NCBI GenBank assembly: GCA_021808525.1
Contig: JAKBBK010000011.1
Location: 1 to 58,281 of the forward strand
Source: Pseudomonadota bacterium
GTDB taxonomy: Bacteria; Pseudomonadota; Gammaproteobacteria; Burkholderiales; Burkholderiaceae_C
Length of the DNA: 58,281 nt
Reading direction: 5' to 3'
The notes under the pieces were generated by a model. That model was given only the letters and a program-made list of their open reading frames with translations. It was not told where the DNA came from and did not search any database. Below are positions 8,539-16,730 of this stretch, piece after piece. The translations under genes were made by a program, and so were the position numbers. Within the stretch, counting starts at the first letter, position 1, and each line of letters opens with the position of its first letter.

Positions 8539-9147
8539 ATGAGTCCTTCCCCTGGCGCATGCCCCGGCGATCCCGGGAGTCTGCTGGAGTCCATGCGTCG
8601 CCGCGCCCAGACGGGGCCGCGCCATCTGCTCGAGCCCGGCCCCGACGCGCAGCAGCGCCGGCAGTTGTTCGAGGCCGCCGCCACGGCGCCGGACCATGGG
8701 CAGATCCTGCCGTGGCGCTTCGTGCTCATCGGCGAGCAGGCCCGCGCCCGCCTGGGTGAGGCCTTCGAGCAGGCGCTGCTGGAACGCGACCCCGACGCCG
8801 GCGAGGACGAGCGCGGGCGCGCGCGCGGCAAGGCCTCGCGCGCGCCCTTCCTGGCCCTGGCCGTGGTGCGTGAGGGGGGCGACGGGCAGGACCATATCCG
8901 CCCGCATGAGCGCATGGTCAGCCTGGGCTGCGCCTTGCAGAACCTGCTGCTGACGGCGCACGCGCAAGGCTTCGGCGCCGGGCTGGTCAGCGGGCTGGCC
9001 ATGGACAGCCGGGCGCTGCGCGCCTGTTTCGCGCTGGGCGAGCATGAGCGCGCGGTGTGCTTCGTGGCCATCGGCACGCCGGCGCGCGCTCGCGAGCCGA
9101 GGCCCAAGCCCGCGCCGGAGCGTTTTGTCAGCGAACTGGCGCCTTGA
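8539..9147 (+). CDS. Nitroreductase family protein (YdjA-like)
   Basis: A 202-residue FMN-dependent oxidoreductase of the small YdjA-type nitroreductase branch. The N-terminal blocks RRRAQTGPRHLLEPGPD and AAATAPDHGQILPWRF match that family's flavin-binding region. SLGCALQNLLLTAHAQGFGAG marks the central helix. Members use NAD(P)H to reduce nitro or quinone compounds. The start at 8539 is the ATG nearest the family N-terminus, and a second ATG at 8593 is possible. The 86-bp gap to the helicase start holds both promoters. Confidence 0.88.
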   Translation: MSPSPGACPGDPGSLLESMRRRAQTGPRHLLEPGPDAQQRRQLFEAAATAPDHGQILPWRFVLIGEQARARLGEAFEQALLERDPDAGEDERGRARGKASRAPFLALAVVREGGDGQDHIRPHERMVSLGCALQNLLLTAHAQGFGAGLVSGLAMDSRALRACFALGEHERAVCFVAIGTPARAREPRPKPAPERFVSELAP

Positions 9148-9179
9148 GGCCTTGACGCCCGCGGCCCGAGCGGCGAGCC

Positions 9180-9205
9180 AGCCCGGCGAGCGAGCCAGCC
9201 GGGCT
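9180..9205. terminator. Hairpin between nitroreductase and diguanylate cyclase genes
   Basis: An 8-bp perfect stem, AGCCCGGC (9180-9187) with GCCGGGCT (9198-9205), and a 10-nt loop. It sits at the 3' ends of two convergent genes and reaches the stop codon of the minus-strand gene. A plausible shared terminator, but without a T run. Confidence 0.4.
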
Positions 9206-10800
9206 CAGCCGGCCAGGGTGCTCGCGCCGGCGACCTGCGACAGCGGCTCGGCGGCGGGAACGACCGCAGGCGCCTGCATTTCCACGCAGTTGCGCCCCGC
9301 CTGCTTGGCCCGGTACATGGCCTCGTCGGCGCGGGCCAGCGCGCCGTCGACATCGTCGCGCGCGCCGTCGATCAGCGCCACGCCGATGCTCACGCTGAGC
9401 TGCAGGCGCAGCCCCTGGCAGCGCAGCGCATGGTCGCACACGGCGCGGCGCAGGCGTTCGGCGGCGTCCAGCGCCTGCGCGGCATCCAGGCCCGGCAGCA
9501 AGGCGGCGAACTCCTCGCCGCCGATGCGCGCGAGCAGGTCCTGCTCGCGCAGCGCCGCGGCCAGGCGCCCGGCGAGCTGCTGCAGCACGAGGTCGCCCAC
9601 GGCATGGCCGTGGTTGTCGTTGATCGACTTGAACAGGTCCACGTCCAGCGCCAGCAGGGCCAGCGGGGCCGGCGCGCATTGGCGCCGGGCCTGCTCGGCG
9701 CGCAGGAAGAAGCCGCGCCGGTTGTGCAGCGCGGTCAGCGGATCGGTGTGCGCCAGGCGCCGCAGTTCGTGCTCCTGACGCTTGCGGTGGGTGATCTCCA
9801 CCAGGCTGGCCAGCACCGCCCGGCGGCCGTCGTAGCGCAGCTTGCGGGCCGAGACCATGACGTCCAGCACCCGTCGGGAACTGTCGCGGATGCGCATGTC
9901 CACGGGGCCGAAGGCCTCGTGGTGCGCGAGGGCGCGGGTGAGCATGTGCGCGGTCTGCGTGTCGGCATAGAAGTCCCCGGCCGAGAGCTGGTTCGGGTCG
10001 GGCAGCAGGCGCCGCGGGTCCAGCAGGTCCAGCGCGGCCCGGTTCAGGTGCAGCAGTCGTCCGCGGCGCTGTCCGGCCAGCACCAGGGGCACCGGGCTGG
10101 CCTCGAACAGGTGGCGCAGGTTCTGCTCGGCGCTCACGCGTTCGGCCACTTCCCACTGCAGGCGCCTGCGGTCCAGCCAGGCGTTGCGCTGGGAGCGGTT
10201 GTTGTGCGTGGCCAGCTGCCAGCCGACGATGTTCACGAAGCCCAGGATCATCACGAACACCAGCACCGTCTTCGGGGGCGTGCCCAGCAGGCCGAGCATC
10301 TGCAGGCTCGCCAGCGCGACCCAGGCCGGCATCGCCCAGAGCTGCAGCGGGCGCACCATCGGCGCGTAGGTGAAGATGATCAGGCAGGCCATGACCGCCG
10401 CGATGGCCTGGTAGGACGAGGCCGTTCCATGCAATTGCACGACCGCCCGCTGGCCCAGCAGCAGCGCAAGCTGGAACACCAGCATCCAGACCCGCAGCCC
10501 CCGCGGGTCGGCGGGCGATGCCTGGCGCGTCGCCCAGGCCAGGCGCAGCCCCACGGCCAGCACCGTCGCGCGCACCAGCAGCAACAGAGGCCACGAGACC
10601 GAGGGCTGGGCCAGCAGATAGTCGGCCAGCATGCCGGCCGCGAAGATCAAGCCGCCCCACAGAGCCACCGCATGGGCGCGCGGCGCCAGCTCCGCCCAGG
10701 TGTCGACGATGAAGGCGTCCTCGTCGGAGCGCGCGGGAAACAGGCCGTAGGCCCCTGGAACGGGGGTGTGGGCAGCCAGGCTCGCGGAGGGGACGGCCAT
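9205..10800 (-). CDS. Membrane-anchored PAS-GGDEF diguanylate cyclase
   Basis: A 531-residue protein that should make cyclic di-GMP. The N-terminal part (about residues 40-205) contains five to six hydrophobic segments. A short coiled region, a PAS-like sensor domain (about 225-345, LFEASPVPLVLAG) and a C-terminal GGDEF domain (about 355-510) follow. The active-site signature GGEEF is at residues 427-431. The inhibitory I-site RxxD (REQD, 418-421) is exactly five residues upstream, so product feedback inhibition is expected. Its start lies 9 bp after the stop of the thioesterase gene on the same strand, so the two are probably co-transcribed. Confidence 0.93.
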   Translation of the reverse strand: MAVPSASLAAHTPVPGAYGLFPARSDEDAFIVDTWAELAPRAHAVALWGGLIFAAGMLADYLLAQPSVSWPLLLLVRATVLAVGLRLAWATRQASPADPRGLRVWMLVFQLALLLGQRAVVQLHGTASSYQAIAAVMACLIIFTYAPMVRPLQLWAMPAWVALASLQMLGLLGTPPKTVLVFVMILGFVNIVGWQLATHNNRSQRNAWLDRRRLQWEVAERVSAEQNLRHLFEASPVPLVLAGQRRGRLLHLNRAALDLLDPRRLLPDPNQLSAGDFYADTQTAHMLTRALAHHEAFGPVDMRIRDSSRRVLDVMVSARKLRYDGRRAVLASLVEITHRKRQEHELRRLAHTDPLTALHNRRGFFLRAEQARRQCAPAPLALLALDVDLFKSINDNHGHAVGDLVLQQLAGRLAAALREQDLLARIGGEEFAALLPGLDAAQALDAAERLRRAVCDHALRCQGLRLQLSVSIGVALIDGARDDVDGALARADEAMYRAKQAGRNCVEMQAPAVVPAAEPLSQVAGASTLAG

Positions 10801-10809
10801 GCGGGGGTT

Positions 10810-11301
10810 TCAGCCCTGGCCGAAGTTGTCGGGCATGAGCACGGCGACCACCTCGCCGCGCGCCGTGGCCACCCCCCCGGCGTAGACCGTGGACTCCACG
10901 ATCACCTTGCGGCCGCGGATCTCGCGCGCCTTGCCGCGCACCACCAGCGCCTCGCCCAGGGGCGTGGGGCGCAGGTAGTCCACGTGCAGCGAACCGGTGA
11001 CGAAGCGCGGGGGCGTCCTGGCGCCCGGGCCGAGCAGGGGCTGCTGGCTGGCCTCGGCCATCGCCGCCGCGGCGGTCGCGGTGGAATGACAGTCGATCAA
11101 CGAGGCGATCACGCCCCCGTACACGAAACCCGGCACCGCGATGTGGCTGGCCTCGGGCGTGAATTCCGAGACCGTCTGCTCGCCGTCCTGGAAGGTGCGG
11201 ATGTGATGGCCGTGCTCGTTGAGCCGACCGCAGCCGTAGCAATGCGCCAGGTGCTCGGGGTAGAGATCCTGGATCGCTGGGATGGGCGTGTCGTCGGGCA
11301 T
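10810..11301 (-). CDS. PaaI-type hotdog thioesterase
   Basis: A 163-residue hotdog-fold protein. It has the CYGCGRLNEHGHHI motif near residues 21-34, the FVYGGVIASLIDCHST helix region (catalytic acidic residue region, about 59-74) and HVDYLRPTPLGEALVVRG strands. Members hydrolyse acyl-CoA thioesters. The CxxCG segment is common in this subgroup. ATG 11301 is preferred over an in-frame ATG at 11334 because it aligns with the family N-terminus. The gene lies between lldD-like and diguanylate cyclase genes on the same strand. Confidence 0.85.
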   Translation of the reverse strand: MPDDTPIPAIQDLYPEHLAHCYGCGRLNEHGHHIRTFQDGEQTVSEFTPEASHIAVPGFVYGGVIASLIDCHSTATAAAAMAEASQQPLLGPGARTPPRFVTGSLHVDYLRPTPLGEALVVRGKAREIRGRKVIVESTVYAGGVATARGEVVAVLMPDNFGQG

Positions 11302-11410
11302 GGCGTGGGGCGGGCAGGGCGTGCAGGAATGCACGCCAGCAAGTGTATGCAGGCAGGGGCCACGACGGCAATCGGGGGTCTCGTCCAGGCGCCCCGACCC
11401 TTGCGCCGGC

Positions 11411-12589
11411 TCAGATCCCCGGGCGCAGGTCTCGGGCGGGCGCGCGCGACGGCTCCTCGAACAGGGCCTTGCGGTCGATGCGCGAGACGTCGTCGAGCCC
11501 GCAGAAGGCCATGGTCAGGTCGAGCTCGTTGCGGATCAGCTCCAGGCAGCGGGTCACCCCGGCCTCGCCCATGGCGCCCAGGCCGTAGAGGAAGGCGCGC
11601 CCGATCAGGGTGCCGCGTGCGCCCAGGGCCAGGGCCTTGAACACGTCCTGCCCGCTGCGGATGCCGCCGTCCAGCCACACCTCCATGCGGCTGCCGACCG
11701 CCTCGACGATGGCCGGCAGGGCGGCGATGGAACTGGGCGCCCCGTCGAGCTGTCGCCCGCCGTGGTTGGACACGATCAGCGCGTCGGCCCCGCTGTCGGC
11801 CGCCAGGCGCGCGTCCTCGGCGTCCAGCACGCCCTTGACGATCAGCTTGCCGCCCCACTGGCGCTTGATCCACTCCACGTCCTTCCAGCTCAGGCTGGGG
11901 TCGAACTGCTGGCTGGTCCACGAGGACAGGGAACTGAGGTCCGACACCCCGGTGGCATGCCCGACGATGTTGCCGAAGGTCCGCCGCGGCGTGCGGGCCA
12001 TGCCCATCACCCAGCGCGGCTTGGTCGCCAGGTTCAGCAGGTTGCGCAGGGTCGGCTTGGGCGGCGCCGAAAGCCCGTTCTTCAGGTCCTTGTGGCGTTG
12101 CCCCAGGATCTGCAGGTCCAGCGTGAGCATCAGGGCCGAGCAGCGCGCCGCCCGGGCCCGTTCGATCAGGCGCTCGATGAAGGCGCGGTCGCGCATCACG
12201 TAGAGCTGGAACCAGAAGGGCGCCCGGGTGTGCGCGGCGATGTCCTCGATGGAGCAGATGCTCATGGTGGACAGCGTGAAGGGCACGCCGAAGGCCTCGG
12301 CCGCACGCGCGGCGAGGATCTCGCCGTCGGCATGCTGCATGCCCGTCAGGCCGGTGGGCGCGATGGCCACCGGCATGGCCACGTCCTGGCCCAGCATGCG
12401 CGAGCGCAGGCTGCGCCGCTCGATGTCCACGGCCACGCGCTGGCGCAGCCGGATGCGCTGGAAATCCTGTTCATTGGCGCGGTAGGTGCTTTCGGTCCAC
12501 GAGCCCGAATCCGCGTAGTCGTAGAACATGCGCGGAACGCGCTTGCGCGCCAGCAGGCGCAGGTCTTCGACGCAGGTGATGACGCTCAT
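11411..12589 (-). CDS. lldD: FMN-dependent alpha-hydroxy-acid dehydrogenase (L-lactate dehydrogenase LldD type)
   Basis: A 392-residue FMN TIM-barrel enzyme that oxidises L-lactate or a similar 2-hydroxy acid and passes electrons to quinone. Recognisable parts are the N-terminal MFYDYADSGSWTESTYR, AIAPTGLTGM, the substrate-binding FQLYVMRDR, and the active-site block IVSNHGGRQLDGAP with the catalytic His. The phosphate-binding segment is VWLDGGIRSGQDV. The ATG at 12589 follows GGAG at suitable spacing, although the frame is open to 12697. LldD is the best guess, and mandelate or glycolate-type specificity cannot be excluded. The gap to the downstream thioesterase gene is 109 bp. Confidence 0.88.
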   Translation of the reverse strand: MSVITCVEDLRLLARKRVPRMFYDYADSGSWTESTYRANEQDFQRIRLRQRVAVDIERRSLRSRMLGQDVAMPVAIAPTGLTGMQHADGEILAARAAEAFGVPFTLSTMSICSIEDIAAHTRAPFWFQLYVMRDRAFIERLIERARAARCSALMLTLDLQILGQRHKDLKNGLSAPPKPTLRNLLNLATKPRWVMGMARTPRRTFGNIVGHATGVSDLSSLSSWTSQQFDPSLSWKDVEWIKRQWGGKLIVKGVLDAEDARLAADSGADALIVSNHGGRQLDGAPSSIAALPAIVEAVGSRMEVWLDGGIRSGQDVFKALALGARGTLIGRAFLYGLGAMGEAGVTRCLELIRNELDLTMAFCGLDDVSRIDRKALFEEPSRAPARDLRPGI

Positions 12590-12884
12590 CCGTGGCTCCG
12601 TGGAACCCGGCGCCGGGGCCGGGAATGCATGCGCGGGTCGTTGATGCCTCGCTACGTTGCACTGTAGCAGCGAGCCGGGGCCGCGCGACACACCCACGGC
12701 ATCGCGCGCAAGCGCGCAGGACCCCCGTGCCGAATCGTGTCGCGATGCAACATGGTTTCTCCCTTTGCGATGTGCGGTTACAACCCCCGGCCCGGCTTGG
12801 TCTTACAGTGGATCTTCGCCGGTGCGCCCCGAGCTCCCCGCGCCCGCGGGGACGGGCGCCCAGGCATCCTGGGAGTCGGACAAC
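12590..12884. other. Divergent intergenic region, lldD-like / CBS gene
   Basis: About 295 bp between two divergent genes, slightly less GC-rich than coding DNA. It must hold promoters for both genes. I could not identify a convincing -35/-10 pair or operator. A ribosome-binding site GGGAG (12871-12875) precedes the CBS gene. Confidence 0.5.
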
Positions 12885-13472
12885 ATGAGTTCGTATCGCA
12901 CGCTGCGCCTGCATTCGCTGCCCGCCCACGCCCATGTCGGCGAGCCCGAGAGCCAGCGGCCCGAGGGCGTCACCCTGGAGCGGCCGGCGCCCGATGCCAT
13001 GACCGATCTTCGGCGCGTGGCGGCCGTGGCCATCCATCCCGACGCCACGCTGGACGCGGCGCAGCAGCGCATGGTGCATGCGCGGGTGCGCATGCTGCTG
13101 GTCACCGACCCCGCCGGCGAACTCCTGGGCCTGATGACCGCGCGCGACCTGATGGGCGAGGCGCCGATCCGCGCCGCGGTGGACGACGGCGTGGCGCGCG
13201 ACCAGCTGGCGGTGCGCCGGGTGATGGTGCCGCGTGAACGCATTCAGGTGCTCGACTGGAACGACGTGCAGCACGCCACCATCGGGGACGTGGTGCAGAC
13301 CCTGCGCGAGAGCGGGCGCCAGCATGCGCTGGTGGTGCAGCAGGGCCAGCCGCCGCGGGTGTGCGGAATCTTCTCGGCCACGCACATCGGGCGCCTGCTG
13401 GGCGTGCCCATCGAGGCCAGCGACAAGCCGCAGAGCTTCGCCGAGGTCGAGCACCTGCTCGCGGCCACCTGA
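12885..13472 (+). CDS. CBS-domain-pair protein
   Basis: A 195-residue cytosolic protein made of two CBS domains, about residues 45-105 (MVHARVRMLLVTDPAGELLG) and 115-180 (LRESGRQHALVVQQGQPPR). CBS pairs bind adenine nucleotides and usually sense energy state or regulate a partner. No fused catalytic domain is present. The start at 12885 follows GGGAG. The closing helix is followed by a terminator-like hairpin shared with the convergent reductase gene. Confidence 0.85.
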   Translation: MSSYRTLRLHSLPAHAHVGEPESQRPEGVTLERPAPDAMTDLRRVAAVAIHPDATLDAAQQRMVHARVRMLLVTDPAGELLGLMTARDLMGEAPIRAAVDDGVARDQLAVRRVMVPRERIQVLDWNDVQHATIGDVVQTLRESGRQHALVVQQGQPPRVCGIFSATHIGRLLGVPIEASDKPQSFAEVEHLLAAT

Positions 13473-13497
13473 GCCCCGGGCCGGGGCCTCGCTCAGG
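13468..13497. terminator. Bidirectional hairpin between CBS and reductase genes
   Basis: The outer 7-bp stem CCTGAGC (13468-13474) pairs with GCTCAGG (13491-13497). A nested GCCCC/GGGGC pairing is also possible. It spans both convergent stop codons. It has no T run, so Rho-independent function is uncertain. Confidence 0.4.
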
Positions 13498-14494
13498 CCT
13501 CGGCGCCCGGTTCCGGCCAGGGGTACAGGCCGCGCACCCGCGCCATCAGCCGTGTCAACCCGAGCACGGCATCGATGGTCGGCGTGGGCAGCTGCATGCG
13601 GCGTGCGAGTTCCTGCACGGCGCCCACGATGCCGTCGAGTTCCAGGGCACGCGAGGCTTCCAGGTCCTGCAGCATCGAGGTCTTGAAGGCGCCGAGGCGC
13701 ACGGTGATCTTGTTGCGTTCCTCGGGGGTCTGCTCGATCGGGCAGACCAGGCGCGCGCCCAGTTCGCGCGCCTCGCGCATGGCGCTGTTGCAAAAGGCCA
13801 GCACCAGCGGGTCGCCCAGCATCTGTTCGATGGTGGCCCCGGTCAGCGCCGAAACCGGGTTCATGGTCAGGTTTCCCCACAGCTTGTACCAGATGTCGCG
13901 GCGCACGTCGTCGGAATGCACGGCGTCGAAACCCGCCTGCTGCATCAGCGCGCACACCTGTTCGGCGCGCTGGCTGTGGCCTCCGCCCGGCTCTCCGATG
14001 ATCAGGCGCGCCGGGCCGCGATGAAGCGACAGCCCGGGCTCGGGCACCGAGGTGGTGGCGTGCACCACGCAGCCGAGCACGCGACGCAGTTCGATCGCCG
14101 CGGCGATGCGCCCGCCCGGGTCCACGCTGCGCAGGGGCGTGGGGTCCAGCCCCGGGCGCGCGGCGCAGAACCACCAGGGCACGCCGTTCATCGCCGGCAT
14201 GACGAGGGTGTGCTCGCCCAGCAGCGGCGCCAGCCCCCGGGCCGCCTCGGCCAGCGCCGGCCCCTTGACCGCCAGGATCACCAGGTCCTGTTCGCCGATG
14301 TCCTCGGCGCGCTCGAACACGCGGGCCGGCGCCTGCAGCAGTTCGCCGGCGGTGTCGGCGCGCCAGCCATGTTCGCGCAGCGCGCGCAAGGTGGCGCCTC
14401 GCGCCAGCACCGCGGGCTGGCAGCCGGCACGGGCGGCCAGCCGCGCGCCGATCAGTCCTCCGATGGCCCCGGCGCCGATGATGCAGATCCTCAT
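13493..14494 (-). CDS. Ketopantoate reductase family protein (PanE/ApbA-like), copy 1
   Basis: A 333-residue NADPH-dependent 2-keto-acid reductase. The Rossmann motif is at the extreme N-terminus (IIGAGAIGGLIGARLAARAG). The substrate/catalytic block WYKLWGNLTMNPVSALTG carries the conserved Lys and two Asn residues of PanE. The start at 14494 is supported by AGGAG seven bases upstream, while the frame stays open to 14563. PanE makes pantoate for coenzyme A. With a second paralog 1 kb away and no other pan genes here, this copy could act on another 2-keto acid. Confidence 0.85.
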   Translation of the reverse strand: MRICIIGAGAIGGLIGARLAARAGCQPAVLARGATLRALREHGWRADTAGELLQAPARVFERAEDIGEQDLVILAVKGPALAEAARGLAPLLGEHTLVMPAMNGVPWWFCAARPGLDPTPLRSVDPGGRIAAAIELRRVLGCVVHATTSVPEPGLSLHRGPARLIIGEPGGGHSQRAEQVCALMQQAGFDAVHSDDVRRDIWYKLWGNLTMNPVSALTGATIEQMLGDPLVLAFCNSAMREARELGARLVCPIEQTPEERNKITVRLGAFKTSMLQDLEASRALELDGIVGAVQELARRMQLPTPTIDAVLGLTRLMARVRGLYPWPEPGAEA

Positions 14495-14624
14495 GCAAGT
14501 ACTCCTGTTCGTCCCGGTACGCGCCGGACAGCCAAGCATGGTAGCCCCGGGGCTCGTGCGCAAGCCCTGCCAGGCTGAAGCCCTGCTAGGCTGAAGGGTT
14601 CTCGCACCGATTTCCGCCGCCGCG

Positions 14625-15518
14625 ATGCACGACGCCCTGCTGCTGTTCCCCGACTTCGCGCTGATCGCGCTGGGCTACGCGCTCATGCACCTGACTCCGC
14701 TGGGGCGCGAGGTGTGGAGCGGGGTCGAGCGCCTGGTGTATTACGTGCTGTTCCCCGCCTTGCTTTTTTCCACCAGCGTGGGCGCCTCCTACACCCTGGC
14801 CTCGGCCTCGGCCCTGGTGCTGGCGGGGGTGGGCGCGCTGCTGGTGGGCATCGCGCTGGCGTGGGCGGCGCACTGGCTGGGCGCCGACCCGGTGCGAACC
14901 GCCAGCGGCATGCAATGCGCGTTTCGCTTCAATTCCTACATCGTGCTGGCCGTGGCCGCCAGCATCGGCGGCGCCGCGATGGTGTCGATGGTCGGGGTGC
15001 TGATCGCCATCGGCGTGCCGCTGTGCAATGCCGCGGCGGTGTGGGCCTTGTCGCGCCACGGCGGGCGCAGCCTGTGGCGCGAGTTGCTGCGCAACCCCCT
15101 GCTGGTGTCCACCGCGGCGGGCCTGGTGTTGCATGCGGCGGGCCTGCGCCTGCCGCAGCTGGTGCAGCCGGTATTCGACCGCCTGGGCGGCGCGTCCATC
15201 GCGCTGGGCCTGTTGACGGTGGGGGCGGGGCTGCGCCTGCAGGGCCTGCATCGGGACTGGGCCTTGTCGGGCTGGCTGCTGGCCATTCGGCACCTGCTGG
15301 TGCCGCTGGCCGCCTGGGGCCTGGCGCGGGCCCTGGGTCTGGACGGCACCCACGTGCTGGCGCTGCTCGTGTTCACCGCGGTGCCCACGGCGTCCAGCGC
15401 CTACGTGCTGGCCATGCGCATGGGGGGCGACGGGCCCTACGTGGCGGGCCTGGTGTCCCTGTCCACGCTGCTGGGGGCGGTGTCGCTGCCGCTGTTCCTC
15501 ACCCTGGCCTCACGCTGA
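14625..15518 (+). CDS. AEC-family permease (auxin efflux carrier type)
   Basis: A 297-residue membrane protein with about ten hydrophobic segments, matching the AEC transporter family. That family includes malonate and other organic-acid permeases. The N-terminal LLLFPDFALIALGYAL helix and the C-terminal VLALLVFTAVPTASSAYVLA block are typical. It has no clear ribosome-binding site. Its 3' end overlaps the end of the convergent second PanE-like gene by 9 bp. The location between two 2-keto-acid reductase-like genes suggests an organic-acid substrate, which is inference. Confidence 0.85.
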   Translation: MHDALLLFPDFALIALGYALMHLTPLGREVWSGVERLVYYVLFPALLFSTSVGASYTLASASALVLAGVGALLVGIALAWAAHWLGADPVRTASGMQCAFRFNSYIVLAVAASIGGAAMVSMVGVLIAIGVPLCNAAAVWALSRHGGRSLWRELLRNPLLVSTAAGLVLHAAGLRLPQLVQPVFDRLGGASIALGLLTVGAGLRLQGLHRDWALSGWLLAIRHLLVPLAAWGLARALGLDGTHVLALLVFTAVPTASSAYVLAMRMGGDGPYVAGLVSLSTLLGAVSLPLFLTLASR

Positions 15519-16460
15519 GGCGCGGGCCGCCTCGGCCAGCTTGACCAGCGCGTACAGGCTCTGGTTGGCCGGCGTGGGAATGCCCAGCTCGGCGCCGCGG
15601 CGCACGATCAGGCCGTTGAGATCGTCGATTTCCGTGGGTTTGCCGCGCGCCAGGTCCTGCGCGGTGGACGAGAGCTGGCCGGGCATGCTGCGCGCGATCT
15701 GCTCGACCGAGGCACGCGCCGCCCGCGCGTCCAGGGCGTGGCCGCTGGCGCGTGCGACCTCCAGCACTTCGTCCACCAAGCTTTGCTGCAACGCGCGAAT
15801 CGGCGCCAGTGCCGCCATCGGCCCGTAGGCCTGCTGGGTCAGCGCGGAAATCGCGTTGTAGGCGCAATTGACCAGCAGCTTGGCCCACAGCTCGTCCATC
15901 ACCGCGTCGGAGATCCGCACCGGCACACCGGCGCTTGCGAACCATCCGACGATGTCCTGCAGGCGCTGGCGCAGCCCGGCGTCGGCGGCTTCCCGCGGCG
16001 TGGCCGGACCGATCACCAGTTCCCCGCGCCCATAGTGCCGCACCTCGCCGGGCGCCGGCATCGCCGTGGCCACGTAGACCGCGGTGGGCACCACCGGCTG
16101 GCGCAGGTGGCGGGCGATCGCCGCGGGGTTCTCCACCCCGTTCTGCAGGCTCATCACCAGGGCACCGGGCTCGAGCAGGGCGGCCATGCGCCGCGCCAGC
16201 TCCTCGGTGTCGCGGGATTTCACGCACAACAGCACCAGGTCGGCGCCGCGTACCGCCTCCAGTTCGGTGGTCGCCGGAATGCGCAGGGTGAATTCCGAAT
16301 CCGACTTGTGGATCTTCAAGCCGAAACGTTCGATGGCCTGGACATGTTCGGCGCGCGCGACCAGCGTCACGGCATGGCCCGCACGCGCGAGCATGGCGCC
16401 GAAATAGCTGCCGACCGACCCGGCGCCGACAACGGTGATGCGTGGATTCGTGGAATTCAT
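15510..16460 (-). CDS. Ketopantoate reductase family protein (PanE/ApbA-like), copy 2
   Basis: A 316-residue homologue of PanE. The Rossmann motif VVGAGSVGSYFGAMLARAG is at about residues 11-29, and the catalytic block ELWAKLLVNCAYNAISALT carries the conserved Lys and Asn pair. VSLQNGVEN is the family's central loop, seen in classical PanE and not in copy 1, which has VMPAMNGV. This copy is therefore the better candidate for true ketopantoate reductase. The start at 16460 aligns with the family N-terminus, with upstream in-frame codons to 16586 discounted. It overlaps the permease gene tail to tail. Confidence 0.86.
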   Translation of the reverse strand: MNSTNPRITVVGAGSVGSYFGAMLARAGHAVTLVARAEHVQAIERFGLKIHKSDSEFTLRIPATTELEAVRGADLVLLCVKSRDTEELARRMAALLEPGALVMSLQNGVENPAAIARHLRQPVVPTAVYVATAMPAPGEVRHYGRGELVIGPATPREAADAGLRQRLQDIVGWFASAGVPVRISDAVMDELWAKLLVNCAYNAISALTQQAYGPMAALAPIRALQQSLVDEVLEVARASGHALDARAARASVEQIARSMPGQLSSTAQDLARGKPTEIDDLNGLIVRRGAELGIPTPANQSLYALVKLAEAARASA

Positions 16461-16613
16461 GAGCAGTGTTCGACACGAGAAGGGTCGGCGACAATCTAGC
16501 CGAATCCCCGGGGACTTGCAGGCCGTCCGGCTCGACGCCCGATGGCAGGGCATGGCGGGCCCGCAGACGGCGACAAAATGCAACAAAGGAAACCAGGAAA
16601 GACCTGGGGCGGC

Positions 16614-16631
16614 TTGTCACGAGCCTTGCAT
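16614..16631 (+). promoter_or_regulatory. Pho-box-like direct repeat upstream of the phosphoesterase
   Basis: Two 7-bp half-sites TTGTCAC and CTTGCAT are separated by 4 bp, each matching 5 of 7 positions of the PhoB half-site CTGTCAT. They lie about 100 bp before the phosphoesterase ATG. The match is imperfect, and the function of the downstream gene motivated the search. Confidence 0.3.
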
Positions 16632-16730
16632 CTTGGCTTCGAACAATCGCCCCCGGCCCCCGCATGGCCGCCGCGCAGGACGCGGCGCCGGCGGGGTTCC
16701 TGCCTCGTTTCGCTTCAGGGAGCCTTCCAC

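Noticed and set aside
5870-8542. 890-codon plus-strand frame antisense to the helicase
   Set aside because: Shadow of the UvrD-type gene, which carries all helicase motifs in order on the other strand.
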